Origin: Lonicera japonica
Lineage: Eukaryota > Streptophyta > Magnoliopsida > Dipsacales > Caprifoliaceae
Assembly: GCA_021464415.1 (NCBI GenBank)
Contig: CM038469.1
Span: forward strand, 12,068,501-12,132,500
Direction of reading: 5' to 3'
DNA length: 64,000 nucleotides
Each line of letters starts with the position of its first letter. The first letter of the stretch is position 1. Shown here piece after piece: positions 1 to 12,631 of this stretch. A program made the position numbers and the translations under genes. Below the pieces are notes generated by a model. The model worked only from the letters and a program-made list of their open reading frames with translations, searched no databases and was not told the origin of the DNA.

Positions 1-570
1 TTGACTTCCTTGCTTGTTTCCTTATCTCTTTAAAAACTTTCTCTCTCTAAGACTTTCTCCCTCTAACTTTCTCTTTCTAAAACTCTCTATTCTTATTTTG
101 AAAGAATTTTCCCTCTCTAAAAACTTTAGTGAGTATTGATGATCCCAAATGAGACCCCAGGGGTCCTATTTATAGAGAAATTTTCACCAAAAATGCTTCA
201 AAAAGAGGCCAGTCGCACGGTTAGGAGGCTTGCGGGCAGGGCGTGTTAGCAAGGTTGGCACGTGTGGCTGAGACGTACGGTTGGAGGCTGGGACTAGGGC
301 CTGGGCTTGCGGCTAGGTCCCAACCGTACGGCTGGCTCTTTAAAAATGCCCCGAAACACCTAAAAACTTATTTTTTTTGAGGGGGCGCTGCCCAATCCCC
401 GTCATAGTAAGGGAAGCGACAACATTGGTCATAGCAGACTCCCAACGGTTTCAAAGTCAGAGTCTTTCCTAATAGTCTTTTATATGCATGATGACTTAAG
501 ACATAATTCAGAATGCTTTTTTTATATAAAAATCATATTCATACGAGAATCGTGGATTGGGGTGTTCACA
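1..570. other. non-coding, unclassified repeat-like DNA
   Basis: No gene is visible. The first 130 bases are pyrimidine-rich (CTCTCTAA-type runs). Positions 200-340 are unusually GC-rich for this window, and 370-410 has a G-run followed by a GC-rich stretch. This looks like transposon-derived sequence but I cannot assign a family. Confidence 0.5.
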
Positions 571-1343
571 TTCCCCATACATGTTTTTCACCTACAAGTA
601 CTCACGGTGTGGACGCGAAATGGAATGTGAGAGCTTGTGGGAGGATTCTAAAGTTTATTGTAGTATTGATAGATGATTTCTCCTTTGTATTTTGTAATCA
701 TTGTAATTTGTGACCAGTTGTATCTATTTATCCAATTTATATTGACCCAAAGGGCGGGGCGTTACAATTAGTATCAGAGCTTGGGTTCTGACAACTCTTG
801 GCTTTTGGGCAGAATTTTTCGTAGGATGCACTGAAAGACTATTGTGACGCTAGTTAAATTTCAAGGGCGAAATTTATTTTTAGTGGGGGAGTTTGTGGCA
901 CCCCGTGTCCTGATTTTTATATTATTTTGAGCTCATTTTGTAGATTTTGGGCCAACAGACGCCTATTTATGGAAAATCTTCATATGCATTTCGTAATGCT
1001 TCAGATTATATATGTTTTTCCGAATGAAGCATTTCGTAATGCTTCAAATTATAGATGTTTGGGCGAAAATCTTCATATGGAAAATCTTCAGATATGGCAT
1101 AGAGCTTCAGATTTTTCGAAGTATTTCATATGCATTTCGTAATGCTTCCCCATATATGTTTTTCACCTATAGGTATTCACGGCGAGGACCCGAGTTGGGA
1201 TGGTGAGAGCTCATGGGAAGATTCTAGAGTTTATTGTAGTATAGATAAAGGATTTATTCGTTGTATTTTGTAATCACTGTAATTTGTGAGCATTTGTATT
1301 CTATTTATCCAATTTTTATTGCCCCAGAGGGCGGGGCGTTATA
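571..1343 (+). mobile_element. internally deleted Ty3-type LTR element (LTR-PBS-PPT-LTR remnant)
   Basis: Positions 571-766 and 1146-1343 are diverged direct repeats, ending GGGCGGGGCGTTACA and GGGCGGGGCGTTATA. Right after the first copy lies AGTATCAGAGCTT (770-782), one base off the usual initiator-Met tRNA primer-binding site. Before the second copy lies a purine-rich tract, TAGTGGGGGAG (881-891). LTR 2 probably begins near 894 (TGTGGCACCCC). Only about 110 bases separate the two LTRs, so all coding sequence is gone. The 5' part of LTR 2 holds three copies of CATTTCGTAATGCTTC. The start of LTR 1 was not found, so it is truncated or very diverged. Confidence 0.65.
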
Positions 1344-1362
1344 TATTTACTTTATTTGTTTC

Positions 1363-1760
1363 ATATTAGATGATACTATATTGTGAGGACTAGTTGCATT
1401 CTTTAAAAATAAACTAATCACAAAAGAAAACGCATCCTCAAATTTTTTTTTTTAAAAAAACAAATTAATGGTTAAAATTGCCTAAATATCAAATAAGTCC
1501 AACAAAATGGAAACTTCTTTCTCAGAAAAGCCTTAGAAAATGTATTCTTTACTTAGAATTCACCAAGAAAAATGGAAATTTCTTCTTCTCCTCTTCTAGA
1601 ATCAGTCCTTAATCATTATTTTATTTATACTTATACTCACCAAGAAGATAATTTTTTTTTGTGAATTTTAAATAAATATTTGTCTCAGATTATATATAGT
1701 ATCTAGACTTTTTAAAAATTGCCATCTTTAAGAAAATAATCACAAAAAGAAATACTATTT
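1363..1760 (+). repeat. diverged copy of the NRG1 5'-flank sequence
   Basis: Positions 1556-1605 (CACCAAGAAAAATGGAAA, then a CT-rich stretch and CTTCTAGAATCAGTCCTT) resemble the leader just upstream of the RPW8 exons (12763-12830 and its copies). Stretches around 1363-1480 and 1656-1750 resemble 11835-11910, including TCTCATATTA and AATAATCACAAAA. No RPW8 coding sequence follows. This looks like an old relic of the 5' region of a related gene. The match is by eye, so boundaries are approximate. Confidence 0.45.
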
Positions 1761-1833
1761 GAACAATGCTACACTTACTGGATATTCTTAGTGGCATGCA
1801 TTATATGAATTGCACTTTCATAAGATACAATAA

Positions 1834-2168
1834 GTCCTCGTTTGATTTAGGTATTAGGGTTAGTGGAATTAATAATACTAGTATTAATAGTACTGGACTA
1901 TTAATCATGATATTAATTTAAGGGGCAATTAGTTTAAAGGACGAATTTCACTTTCTCTATCTACTCAAGGACATTACTTTTCAACACATTGTTTAAAGAC
2001 CAAAGTTTAGACTAAAGGACAAAGTTTTGTGTAAAGGACAACTAAATAATAAATGAAATAAAAAATAAAAAATTAGATTCCTATAGCATGAATTCCAATA
2101 ATACCCCTAAAAAAATTAATAGTAAAACAAAAAACTAAATAATAAATTTATAATCAAACGAATGATCC
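1834..2168. mobile_element. Tourist-like MITE
   Basis: The ends are GTCCTCGTTTGATT and, on the opposite strand, GGATCATTCGTTTGATT. They are flanked by a TAA direct repeat (1831-1833 and 2169-2171), as expected for PIF/Harbinger-type elements. It is about 335 bp, AT-rich and non-coding. Confidence 0.55.
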
Positions 2169-2195
2169 TAAAATCGTGCTAACAATAAATCTAAT

Positions 2196-4623
2196 GAGTC
2201 AAACTTATATTCAAAAAAATTCAAAATTTATTATCATAATCCATTTGAATGTCAATTCAAAAATCTAGTTAAACATGTAAGTAAAGAAACAAAAAAGTTA
2301 GCAGGCATTTTAGAATGATTGCAAGCAGGCATAATATTAGTAGCACATTGGATTCATAACATAGAACCAATTTTTGGGTACAACATAGTTAGAAATTATT
2401 AGATTAGGCATAAATCAACAAAAGCCAATAAAAAAGAACAGCAATGTAAGGATCAAATAAACACAAATTAAAAATGGAACACAACCATTCAAAGAAATTT
2501 CCCGACATCATGCAAAACTCAATATAGGATATGGAGTATGAATATTTACCTTCAAAACAAAATCTGTAATCATTTGAGATGTGAAGATGATCAATGTTGA
2601 ACCACTTAATGTAAGGAGTAATTTGTGTCACACTTGGGATTTTTATACCGCTACTTCCTTTGGTAGATCCTTGTTATTAATTGAGTAAATGTAACAAATG
2701 AATCATCTAATCGGTTAAAATATTTTAAGAATTGTGCAGAATCATTACGTAAATTTACTAATAAGATGCAATAATGCAATGGAAGGAAAAAAAACGTGTG
2801 GATATGAACAAGCCAAAATAGGTCTTTATAAATTTGCACCAGCTGCTAAAGGATCTAGGAATGTTTATTGAAGTTAATAAATAAAAAACAACAAACAAAA
2901 TCCAAAAAATAAAATCCCATATTAGCCCTCACTCTAAAGTTAACATTAACGAAAATCCCTAAAATCTGGTCAAATTTGCGACATACGTTAAATTCAAATT
3001 AAAAATATAAAAGTCAACCAATTAACATAAATTCAAAAAATCAACCTGGTCATCATTTAATCCTAACATAAATCCAATTGCCTATAAATTGGAAAATGTC
3101 TAGTACCTAATCTAAATTCAAAATGAAAAGATTCAAGTCAAATAATTAAAATATATTTGAAATTTAAAATCTGACTTAATTGATATTATCAAAGTTGTAC
3201 CCCAAAATTACATTTTCAACTACAACTATAACACCAGGCATTTTCATTATTTTGTATAGGCATAATAGAGTTACCAGGCATTTTGCTTTTAGAATATTAG
3301 AATGGTTAAGCAAACATTTTAGAATGTTACCAGGCTTATCCTTGAGCGTTAAAGGTTGGAATCGAAGGATAGTTTCACGTTGTGCTTGGTGTAGCAACAT
3401 CGTCACAAGGCAATGGCCGTCGTAACGGTGGATGCACACATATGGTGGAGGCGTTTGCGTTGCACGAGCTGACCGTGCCGCTTCTAATGAAGATTATATT
3501 AAAAATATCTAATCAAGCGACAAAGTAATAATAAATTTGCACAACTTATACTGTTTGGATTTGACCAAAAGAACGATTTTCCCGTCAATTAGTATGGGTG
3601 TTAAAGCTGGTATGAGTGAGGTGAAGGTGGGAGAGTGGTGGCAGATAGAGGTTGTGTTGGGGATGAGGGAATGGGCAACTATGGGGATGGGGGAGTCAAT
3701 AACGGTGTTTTCTTCAATTGTCTCTTTACTGCTTTCACTACCTATATTTATTAATATTAATTATTTAGTAGCAATTATCAATTAATGCATTAGCATTATT
3801 ACTTAACTCTCTTGTTAATATTTATATGTTGAAAATGTGTAATATTAAATAATATATAAAAAGGGTAATATTGACAAAGTACATGGAAATAATAATATCA
3901 TAATAATTAAAAATATCAACAAATAAAATGTCTTTTAGGAAAAAAAATCGTCCTTATTCCAAAAGATTGGATCTCAAACAATAGTTCAAAATTCTTTGTC
4001 CTTCAGTAGATCAGTTCAAAAAATATTGGACATGTGACTAATTTTCTATTAATTTAATACCAATACCTTGTTTGATTCATGCAGTATTAATACTGGGATA
4101 TCTCATGCTGACGTTAATACCATGTTTGATTCTGTAACTCGTATACGAGATTACGTTTTGGACTAAAAAACTAAAAAAAATTAAACAAATTTTTTTAAAA
4201 AATTAATTTTAATTTTTTTTAAATAAAAAAAATAAATTAAAATAATAATAATATAGTAGTAGTACCATTTTTTAAAATATTATAGTAGTAATGGCATTTT
4301 TGAAAATATATGATTCATTTTTTTAATCCTGGATAAACAATACCACCTCTCCCTTGGTATTAAATTATACCACAAAGAGTGGTATTAAGTTAGTACTGGT
4401 ATTAGTAATCCAAGCACATTTGTGCGAATCAAACAAAGTATTATAAAAAAAAATAATATTAACAATTCCATCCCACTTTTTAATACTCGAATCAAACGAG
4501 GGCTTAAAAGTACAACACATTTAATACACCTAGTATAAATATATAATAAGATTTATAGGTTGAAAATAATATTTTCTATTATTACTGTTTTGTCATTGTG
4601 GGCCAATATTTGTATGGGGTAGC
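2196..4623 (+). repeat. segment X, copy 1 of 3
   Basis: This stretch recurs nearly base for base, inverted at 23721-26148 and direct at 26183-28610. Its left edge (AGTCAAACTTATATTC) is where contig-1-specific DNA stops matching the other copies. Small indels separate it from the others, for example a few extra bases near 2905 and a lost AC near 2647. I see no gene: the short open frames near 3180-3440 and 3537-3785 have no recognisable domain and lie in AT-rich repeat DNA. The right edge abuts the LTR of chromovirus A. Confidence 0.85.
4058..4503. mobile_element. MITE-like element in segment X (copy 1)
   Basis: The left end carries CCTTGTTTGATTCATG. The right end, read on the other strand, is GCCCTCGTTTGATTCG, followed outside by TTA. 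A second inner inverted pair (ACCATGTTTGATTCTG and ACTTTGTTTGATTCGC) suggests two related elements nested or fused. The left boundary is uncertain. Counterparts lie at 23841-24287 and 28044-28490. Confidence 0.45.
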
Positions 4624-5554
4624 TGTTATACCCTAAGTAGTTGGGGTTGGAGTGGCATGACTTGGTTGCACCATTGCTAAGGCATGCCCGGTAGAAATAA
4701 GGGGTGCAGGATTTTAGAGGCTTTCTGTGCGGGCAGTTAGGCTCTATTCGAGAAATCCAGCCAAGTGCGTGGGCACTTGGGTTGCAGTAACTTGTGACAC
4801 CTGATGTGCATTGCTACCACTTTGGATATTTCATTAAGTGGTATTATAGGGGGCTGGTGTAAGCTGTGGCATGCAGTCCCCATGCGGGCTAAGCGTGGGC
4901 GTCCGACACAGCACGTGGGTTACTAGAGTTGCATTGTGGGCTAATGTTGCCTAAGTCATGAGTGGCTCATGACTTGAAATTGTGGGAATTCGAGAAAGGA
5001 CCGAAACTACGTCGTTTTGGATACGTGGATAGGCAGCTGAGGAAGCTAGCTGCTTGTGGGCAGTTGGTTGTCTAAATTGAGACAAGGGAAACTCCCTTGC
5101 ACATGCTTGGCACAGGACAAGGTAGTTTTGTGTGGACAAAACTACCTGGCAGTTGTGTGGGTTCTTATGTTTGAATTTGAACAAGGCAGTTGTGTGGGTT
5201 CCTTATGTTTGAATTAGACAAGGCAGTTTTGTGCAGACAAAACTACCTTGCAGTTGTGTTGGTCTCTTGTGTTTGAATTTTGAATTCCCTATGCAGTTGG
5301 GGTTGTCAACTGCATGCATGTATATAATTATGTCTGCAGCCAAGTGTGTTGGTTAGTTAGACAAATTAGTGATTGGTGTATTCCTTGTAACTATTGAGGC
5401 AATAGAAAAGGTTTGGGAGTGTTGTCCCTGTAATTTGCTTGCTTGTCCTATATTCTAAATTGTGAGTGTGTGTGCTTGTATTTGCTGGTTGTTTGTGGAA
5501 ACAACGTAATCACTGGTAAGCCTTACAAAAAAAAAAGAGAGTTACCCTGTGACA
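4624..5554 (+). repeat. 5' LTR of copy A
   Basis: It begins TGTTATACCCTAAGTAG (TGTTAGACC in the other LTRs) and ends GTTACCCTGTGACA. It contains several copies of a short unit around AAGGCAGTTTTGTG / ACAAAACTACC (5125-5265). A 77-codon open frame on the minus strand is present in every LTR copy and is not a gene candidate. Confidence 0.93.
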
Positions 5555-5557
5555 ATT

Positions 5558-5570
5558 TGGTATCAGAGCC
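5558..5570 (+). other. primer-binding site of copy A
   Basis: TGGTATCAGAGCC lies three bases after the LTR and is complementary to the 3' end of initiator tRNA-Met. Confidence 0.9.
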
Positions 5571-5614
5571 AGGTTTGGCTTAGAAATTCGTGAGATCCTT
5601 GTTTGACAGTATCC

Positions 5615-8600
5615 ATGGCTGGTGGAACAGCGGAAATTCGTGAACGTGTGACTCGCTTGGAAGAACTCGTGGGTGTTCCTCTGCGGGGGAGGAAACCAAT
5701 CCCACTCTGCTTGTGGGCATGGAAGAAATCTGGTCTGAATTGCAGTCCCTTCGGGTTATGCTTGAGAATCATGTCAAAGATACCGGGGAACAAAATGACT
5801 CAGTTATTGCTGATGTGAAGGCTCTTGCAGACGATCATAAGGCCAGGCTTTCCAAACTCGATGCAGAACTTGGAATTCTGAAGATGGCAGTCCATTCCTC
5901 TGGCGGTGCGTCTGGATCTGATGCATGTGCCTTCAAAACGAAAGTCCCTGAACCAAAGCCCTTTTCTGGAGACAGAAATGCAAAGGAATTAGAGAATTTC
6001 TTGTGGGATATGTCTCACTTCAAGGCAGTCCGTACACCGGATGCAGAGAAGGTTGATCTTACAAGCATGTTCCTTTCGGGAGATATGAAATTGTGGTGGC
6101 GCACTCGGTATGAGGATGAATCTCGTCCTCAAATTCAGACTTGGGAAGTAATGATGAAGGAATTGAGAGTGCAGTTCCTTCCTACCAACACTGTATGGTA
6201 GGCCCGTGATAATCTCCACCGGTTGAAGCAAACTGGTACTGTTCGTGAGTATGTGAAAGAATTATCGTCCTTGATGTTAGACATTAAGAACATGTTTGAT
6301 GACGACAAAATGTTCAACTTCATGAAAGGATTACAGAATTGGGCACAGACTGAATTGCGGAGGCAAGGTGTCAAAGACTTGCCCGCAGCCATGGCCGCGG
6401 CAGATGCGCTGGTCGATTACAAATTTAGTGCAGCCCCAATAGAGAAGGACAAAGGGAAAGGCAAGGAGGGGTCGAAGAACAATAAGTGGAAGAACAAAAA
6501 GAAAGGTCGCAATGAAGGTTCCACTTCAAATGTTTCACAGACCCAGCATGAAAAACCCGCAGTGTCCAAGAGGGAGGGTGTTTCATTTGTGATGGCCCGC
6601 ACTTGGCCAAGAATTGTACCAAGAAGGAAAAAGTTAATGCTGTGGTGGTGGAAGAGGGAAGCCATTCTGGAAATGAACCAACTCGAGTTAACCCGCTGCA
6701 ACTCCTCAATGTGATTCAGAGGGAAGTGCAGTCTGCGACCGTGAATGGGTTGATGTATGTTCAGGTTTTGCTGAACAATGTGGCTATTCGTGCGATGGTT
6801 GACACAGGTGCCACGCACAACTTCGTTTCAGACCGAGAAGTGCAGAGATTAGGCCTCTCATTGGTTGATGATGGCAGCAGAATCAAAGCAGTGAACTCGG
6901 ATGCGAGACCGGTTGGTGGCGTTGCAAGAGATGTGTCATTGAAAGTGGGTAATTGGTGTGGTCGTTACAGTTTCATGGCTGTGCCTTTGGATGATTTTCA
7001 AGTCATACTCGGCTTGGAATTCTTCCTTAAGGCACAAGTTTCAGTTATGCCGCACTTGCAAGGATTGTTCATCATGGATATGCCAAATCCGTGTTTTGTT
7101 CCATTGTCGAGGACCCGAGGCCAGACAGAAATGTGTTCTGTCTTGCAATTGAAGAGTGGTCTGAAGAAAGGGGAAATGACATACTTGGCTATGATCTTTG
7201 AGGAAGAGGAATCCGTGGGTTTGCAGGTGCCAGAATCTGTTGCAGAGTTACTGAAAGGGTTCGATGATGTGATGCCTGATGAACTCCCATCAAAATTGCC
7301 TCCAAGGAGGGAGATTGATCATGCCATCGAGTTGGTGCCTGGAGCAAAACCGCCAGCACAGGCCCCATATCGCATGGCCCGACTGAGTTGGCTGAGTTAC
7401 GGAAACAGTTAGATGAGATGATGAAGGCTGGGTTTATTCGGCCTTCGAAGGCGCCTTATGGTGCCCCTGTTCTTTTTCAGAAGAAGAAGGATGGTTCACT
7501 CAGAATGAGTGTGGACTATCGGGCCTTGAATAAGGTCACCATTTGAAACAATTATCCCGTGCCGATTCAGGATGAATTGTTTGATCGTTTGGGGAAAGCC
7601 AAATTCTTCACCAAAATGGATCTGCGATCAGGGTATTATCAGGTCAGAATTGCTGAAGGTGATGAGCCGAAAACTGCTTGTGTAACAAGGTATGGTTCTT
7701 ACGAGTATCTAGTTATGCCTTTCAGCTTGACAAATGCACCGGCTACTTTCTGTACGTTGATGAACAATTTGTTTAGGGAGTACCTTGATGATTTCATGGT
7801 GATATATTTGGATGATATTGTGGTATATAGTCGAACCCTTGAGGAGCATGTTAAGCACCTCAGGTTGGCCTTAAAGAAACTAAGGGAGGCAAAATTGTAG
7901 TTAAAATTGCAAAAGTGTGAGTTTGGCCAGAAGGAAATCATGTTCCTTGGTCATATAATTTCTGAGGGTAGCGTGAGGATGGACCCACAGAAAATCCAGG
8001 CTATTGTGGAATGGCCTGCTCCCAAAAAGGTCACAGAACTTAGGAGTTTTCTGGGTTTGACTAATTACTATCGCAAGTTTGTGAAGGGGTATTCTAAGAA
8101 ATGTGCGTGTTTGACCGATTTGTTGAAGAAGGATAGGCTTGGATCTGGTCGCTTGAATGCCAGGAGGCATTCGACAAATTAAAGGCGTAGTGACTACTAG
8201 TCCCATACTTCGTTTGCCTGATTTTGACTTGCCTTTGAAGTCCATACAGATGCATCGGATTTTGCAATTGGGGGTGTTCTGGTTCAGGCAGATCACCCTC
8301 TGGCTTTTGAAAGCAGGAAACTTAGTGATACTGAGCGGCGGTATTCAGTTCATGAGAAGGAGATGACAGCAGTCGTTCATTGTGTTCATACATGGCGGCA
8401 CTACTTGTTGGGTAGACATTTCCTTGTGTTTACTGATAATGTTGCTACTAGTTGCTTTAATTCTATGAAGAAACTAACCCCTAAACAGGCAAGATGGAAT
8501 GACTTCATGGCTCAGTTCCATTATACATTGCAATATAAACCAGGGAGTGTGAATCAGGTTGCTGATGCTCTTAGCCGCATGCCAGCGGTGGTTGAGAATG

Positions 8601-10169
8601 CAGAGTGTAGTACTGCAGTAGTAGTGAGAGTTACAGCAGTTTCACAGGTTACAGGTGACATATTGCAGCAGATCAGGGAGAAGACTGATCTAGATCCGGT
8701 TACCAGTCAGTTAGTGAGACAGGTGCAGGATGGTTTGATCCGAAGGTTTTGCGTCGAGGATGGCATTTTGTATGCAAAAGGGCATAGACCGTATGTGCCA
8801 AAGACGGGTGGGTTACGACAGGTTTTGCTGAAAGAAACTCATGATGCTCTTTATGCAGGTCATCCAGGGCAAGAACGCACACTTGCTCTTATTTCTGAAA
8901 GTTATTATTGGCCCCATATGGAAGCAGATGTTGAACTCTATGTCAGAACTTGTCTTGTTTGCCAGCAGGATAAGACGGTGAGGAAGAAAACAACAGGTAC
9001 TTTGGAACCCCTCCCAATTCCATCCAGGCCTTGGGAGAGTGTTTCAATGGACTTCATCAACGGCTTGCCAAAGGTGAAGGATTTTCGTGTCCATAATGGT
9101 TGTTGTGGACAGGTTCTCAAAGTATGCCACATTCATTCCTGCTCCAAAAGTGTGTTCTGCTGAAGTTGCAGCAGATTTGTTCTTTAGACATGTGGTCAAG
9201 TTCTGGGGGTTGCCGCTGGATATCGTTAGTGACAGGGATGCACGGTTTACAGGACGGTTCTGGACTGCGCTATTTGAGATGTTAGGGTCTCAGTTGAAAT
9301 TTTCCACAGCAAATCATCCTCAAACCGATGGGCAGACGGAACGTGTTAACGCTCTGCTCGAGGAGTACTTGCGGCATTATGTGACCGCAAATCAGTCAAA
9401 CTGGATTGATTTACTTGATGTGGCACAGTTCAGTTACAATCTGCATCAAAGTTCTTCTACAGGTCAGAGTCCATTCGAGTAGGCTACGGGCCAGTAGCCA
9501 CTCACTCCGCATGAAGTGGCCAAACAGAAATCTCAGGGTCGTTGTCCTGCAGCCTATCGTTATGCTCGAGAAAAGCAAGAGAGGGCTGAGGAGGCCTAAT
9601 ATGTGTTGGCTAAATCAGTGCGAAGAATGAAGAAATGGGCAGATGAAAGTAGAAGGCCAGTTGAGTTTGATTTGGGTGACCGAGTGATGCTGAAGTTGAC
9701 TCCACAGGTTTGGAAGAAAGTTTACCGAAAAACCGCTCACAAAGGGTTGATCCAGCGATATGATGGTCCGTTCGAGGTCACAAAGAGGATTGGAAGGTTG
9801 GCTTATCGCCTTGATTTGCCAGCCCGACTCAAACTCCATCCAGTCTTTCATGTTAGTTTTTTGAAGAAGTATGTTGAGGACACAAATGATCCTAGCAGGG
9901 GTGCAAGGACACGGGCTCCTCCAACAATCAGAAAACAGTACACCGAGGTTGCTGAGGCAATCCTAGATCACAGAACCGAGGGTCAAAGTAAAAAGAATCG
10001 AAGAACTTACTACTTGGTAAAGTGGAAAGGAAAGGCACCGGAAGAGGCAACTTGGGAGAAGGACACACAGCTTTGGCAGTTTGAAAACTTGATCCACCGT
10101 TACTTAGACTCGACCTCGACGAGGACGTCGAGGAAATCTAGTGGGGGTGGCTTGTTAGACCCTAAGTAG
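5615..10169 (+). pseudogene. gag-pol polyprotein of copy A, heavily broken
   Basis: The order is gag, CCHC knuckle, aspartic protease, reverse transcriptase, RNase H, integrase and chromodomain. Aligned by eye with copies B and C, the lesions are: lost single bases near 5682, 6572, 7376, 8136, 8187 and 8236; a 3-base loss near 6018; and stops at 6199-6201 (CAG to TAG), 7544-7546 (CGA to TGA), 7898-7900, 9480-9482 and 9597-9599. It also has two lesions shared by all copies: a one-base frame change near 9080 and TAG at 9495-9497. RT motif YLDDIV and protease DTGA are still readable. The last codons run into the 3' LTR. No functional product is expected. Confidence 0.93.
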
Positions 10170-11084
10170 TTGGGGTTGGAGTTGGCATGACTTGGTTGCA
10201 CCATTGCCAAGGCATGCTCGATAGAAATAAGGGGTGCAGGATTTTAGAGGCTTTCTGTGCGGGCAGTTAGGCTCTATTCGAGAAATCCAGCCAAGTGCGT
10301 GGGCACTTGGGTTGCAGCAACTTATGACACCTGATGTGCATTGCTACCACTTTGGATATTTCATTAAGTGGTATTATAGGGGCTGGTGTAAGCTGTGGCA
10401 TGCAGTCCCCATGCGGGCTAAGCGTGGGCGTCCGACACAGCACGTGGGTTATTAGAGTTGCATTGTGGGCTAATGTTGCCTAAGTCATGAGTGGCTCATG
10501 ACTTGAAATTGTGGGAATTCGAGAAAGGACCGAAACTACGTCGTTTTGGATATGTGGATAGGCAGCTGAGGAAGCTAGCTGCTTGTGGGCAGTTGGCTGT
10601 CTAAATTGAGACAAGGGAAACTCCCTTGCACATGCTTGGCACAGGACAAGGTAGTTTTGTGTGGACAAAACTACCTGGCAGTTGTGTGGGTTCTTATGTT
10701 TGAATTTGAACAAGGCAGTTGTGTGGGTTCCTTATGTTTGAATTAGACAAGGCAGTTTTGTGCAGACAAAACTAACTTGCAGTTGTGTTGGTCTCTTGTG
10801 TTTGAATTTTGAATTCCCTATGCAGTTGGGGTTGTCAACTGCATCCATGTATATAATTATGTCTGCAGCCAAGTGTGTTGGTTAGTTAGACAAATTAGTG
10901 ATTGGTGTATTCCTTGTAACTATTGAGGCAATAGAAAAGGTTTGGGAGTGTTGTCCCTGTAATTTGCTTGCTTGTCCTTATATTCTAAATTGTGAGTGTG
11001 TGTGCTTGTATTTGCTGGTTGTTTGTGGAAACAACGCAATCACTTGGTAAGCCTCTAACGAAAAAAGAGAGTTACCCCGTGACA
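10153..11084 (+). repeat. 3' LTR of copy A
   Basis: It starts TGTTAGACCCTAAGTAG directly after a purine-rich tract (AGTGGGGGTGGCT) and ends GTTACCCCGTGACA. Differences from the 5' LTR are scattered substitutions and small indels. Confidence 0.93.
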
Positions 11085-11196
11085 CCAACATGTGTGAGTC
11101 AACCATCAACTATAGCTTAAGACAAAAGGCCTTAAAAGATTTCTTATTCTCATAACTCACCACGAAAAATGGAGAAAACTTCTTCTCCTCCTCTAA

Positions 11197-11731
11197 GAGC
11201 ATCCGCATTGGAAATGATAAAATTTAAAATCAAACTTACTAATTTATTGTTAAGTTTAAAAACTGTACATAGCGGCAAAAATATAATCATACGGACATCT
11301 TTCACCCGTATGAATTTTGTACTTAAAAAAAATAGAAAAAAAAAGAAAATGGTCTGTACGAGCTTGAAACCCTCGTATGGGTTAAAAAAAATAAATTTGA
11401 AAACACCCCATACGAGCTTGAGACCCTCGTATGAGTTAAAAAAAATCATAAAGAAATTGAAAACACTCAATACGAGTTTGAGACCCTTGTATGTTTTTTT
11501 TTTCTAAATATAAAAAGAAATGGCTATACGAGCCTAACTTACTCCTATGGTATTTTTTTTCAATTTGGATACGAGTATAGATCTACTACACTCGTATGGT
11601 TCATATGAGTGAACTAAACCTGTATGACTAAAATTTAAGGAAATGGTATACCATACAAGCCACATTTTACCCATTTACATCTCTCCGATGTGAAAATGGG
11701 TATAAATTTACCATAAATGGCAGAGATGCTC
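11197..11731. mobile_element. MITE with internal TACGAG/CTCGTA repeats (copy 1)
   Basis: The termini are GAGCATCCGCATT and, on the other strand, GAGCATCTCTGCC, flanked by TAA on both sides. The interior (about 11290-11600) repeats a unit of roughly 60 bases that carries TACGAGCTTGA and CCCTCGTATG, so single strands could fold on themselves. Open frames on both strands here are low-complexity. Confidence 0.65.
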
Positions 11732-12631
11732 TAAGAAAAAGTCCTTTTAGGATCTAGTTTTCCACAATATTCATCTCATAATATTTATCTCTTACTTTGA
11801 TATGCCTCACACAATATTTACTTATTACGAAGACTCAATTATTTACTTATATTTGTCTCATATTACAGGCCGAATGTTATATTTTTAAAAGATTGCATTG
11901 TCTAAAAATAAAATAATCACAAAATTTTGAAACTAGAACCACAAAATACGAACAGAACGAAGTTACCCAAAAAAAAATAGCAATTGGGAAACACCGGGTT
12001 GAGTCGTGGACTAAAAGTCGTTCTCTTTGAAACATTCCGCGGCTATATTCAGTGTTTGTATTAGCAGTTCTTAATGGTTATGCCGTCCCCATAATACAAT
12101 AGCCCAAATTGTATATTCTTAAGTTTCACGTGAACTAAGAGTCGCTCTTTTTAAGACGATTTGGAATAATTTTTTGTAAGCTTCAGAAGATAGAAAACAA
12201 TGGCGACAACTTTTCGTTTTTCTCTGAGGTAGGAGACAAAATTTTAAAAGAAAAGAATTATCTTTCTCTTGCATTGAGGGAGAGAAAAAAGCGATAGTGG
12301 GAGCTATCCAAAGCCAATGGAGTAAGACCGGGTCAAAAGGCAAATTTCAAAATTCAAAAAGTAATTTTGTTTTAATAAGTAAATTTTTCTTAAAGAATTT
12401 TGTCTAATGACCAATAGTATAAAAGTCTAATACTCGAAGAATTCAAGCCTTTAGTAAAATTTTCCCTAATAAAATCATCCCCCGAAAGGTTTTTTTTCTC
12501 TCCTACGTGAAACTTAAGAATACACAAAAATACTTGCTTTGATTTGTTTCTTTTCCATTTTTTTTTTCCAAAATATATAAAAGCTCCAACACAAAACAAA
12601 ACATATCCTCATTTTTTTTTTATTTTTAAAG

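Larger units (their letters stand above)
4624..11084 (+). mobile_element. Ty3/gypsy chromovirus, copy A (decayed)
   Basis: The element is complete in structure: two LTRs of about 930 bp beginning TG and ending CA, a tRNA-Met primer site and a gag-pol region ending in a chromodomain. The flanking pentamers are GTAGC (left) and CCAAC (right), so there is no target-site duplication. The same two flanks bound copies B and C, so the three are one insertion copied with its surroundings. This copy carries many more frameshifts and stops than B or C. Confidence 0.95.

Noticed and set aside
3180..3785. Open frames of 81-87 codons in segment X, repeated in all copies
   Set aside because: Overlapping on both strands, no recognisable domain, AT-rich repeat surroundings. 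Conservation among copies reflects recent duplication, not selection.
4951..5184. 77-codon open frame in every LTR (MFKFKHKNPHNCQ...)
   Set aside because: It is antisense to the LTR, has no domain and recurs only because the LTR recurs.
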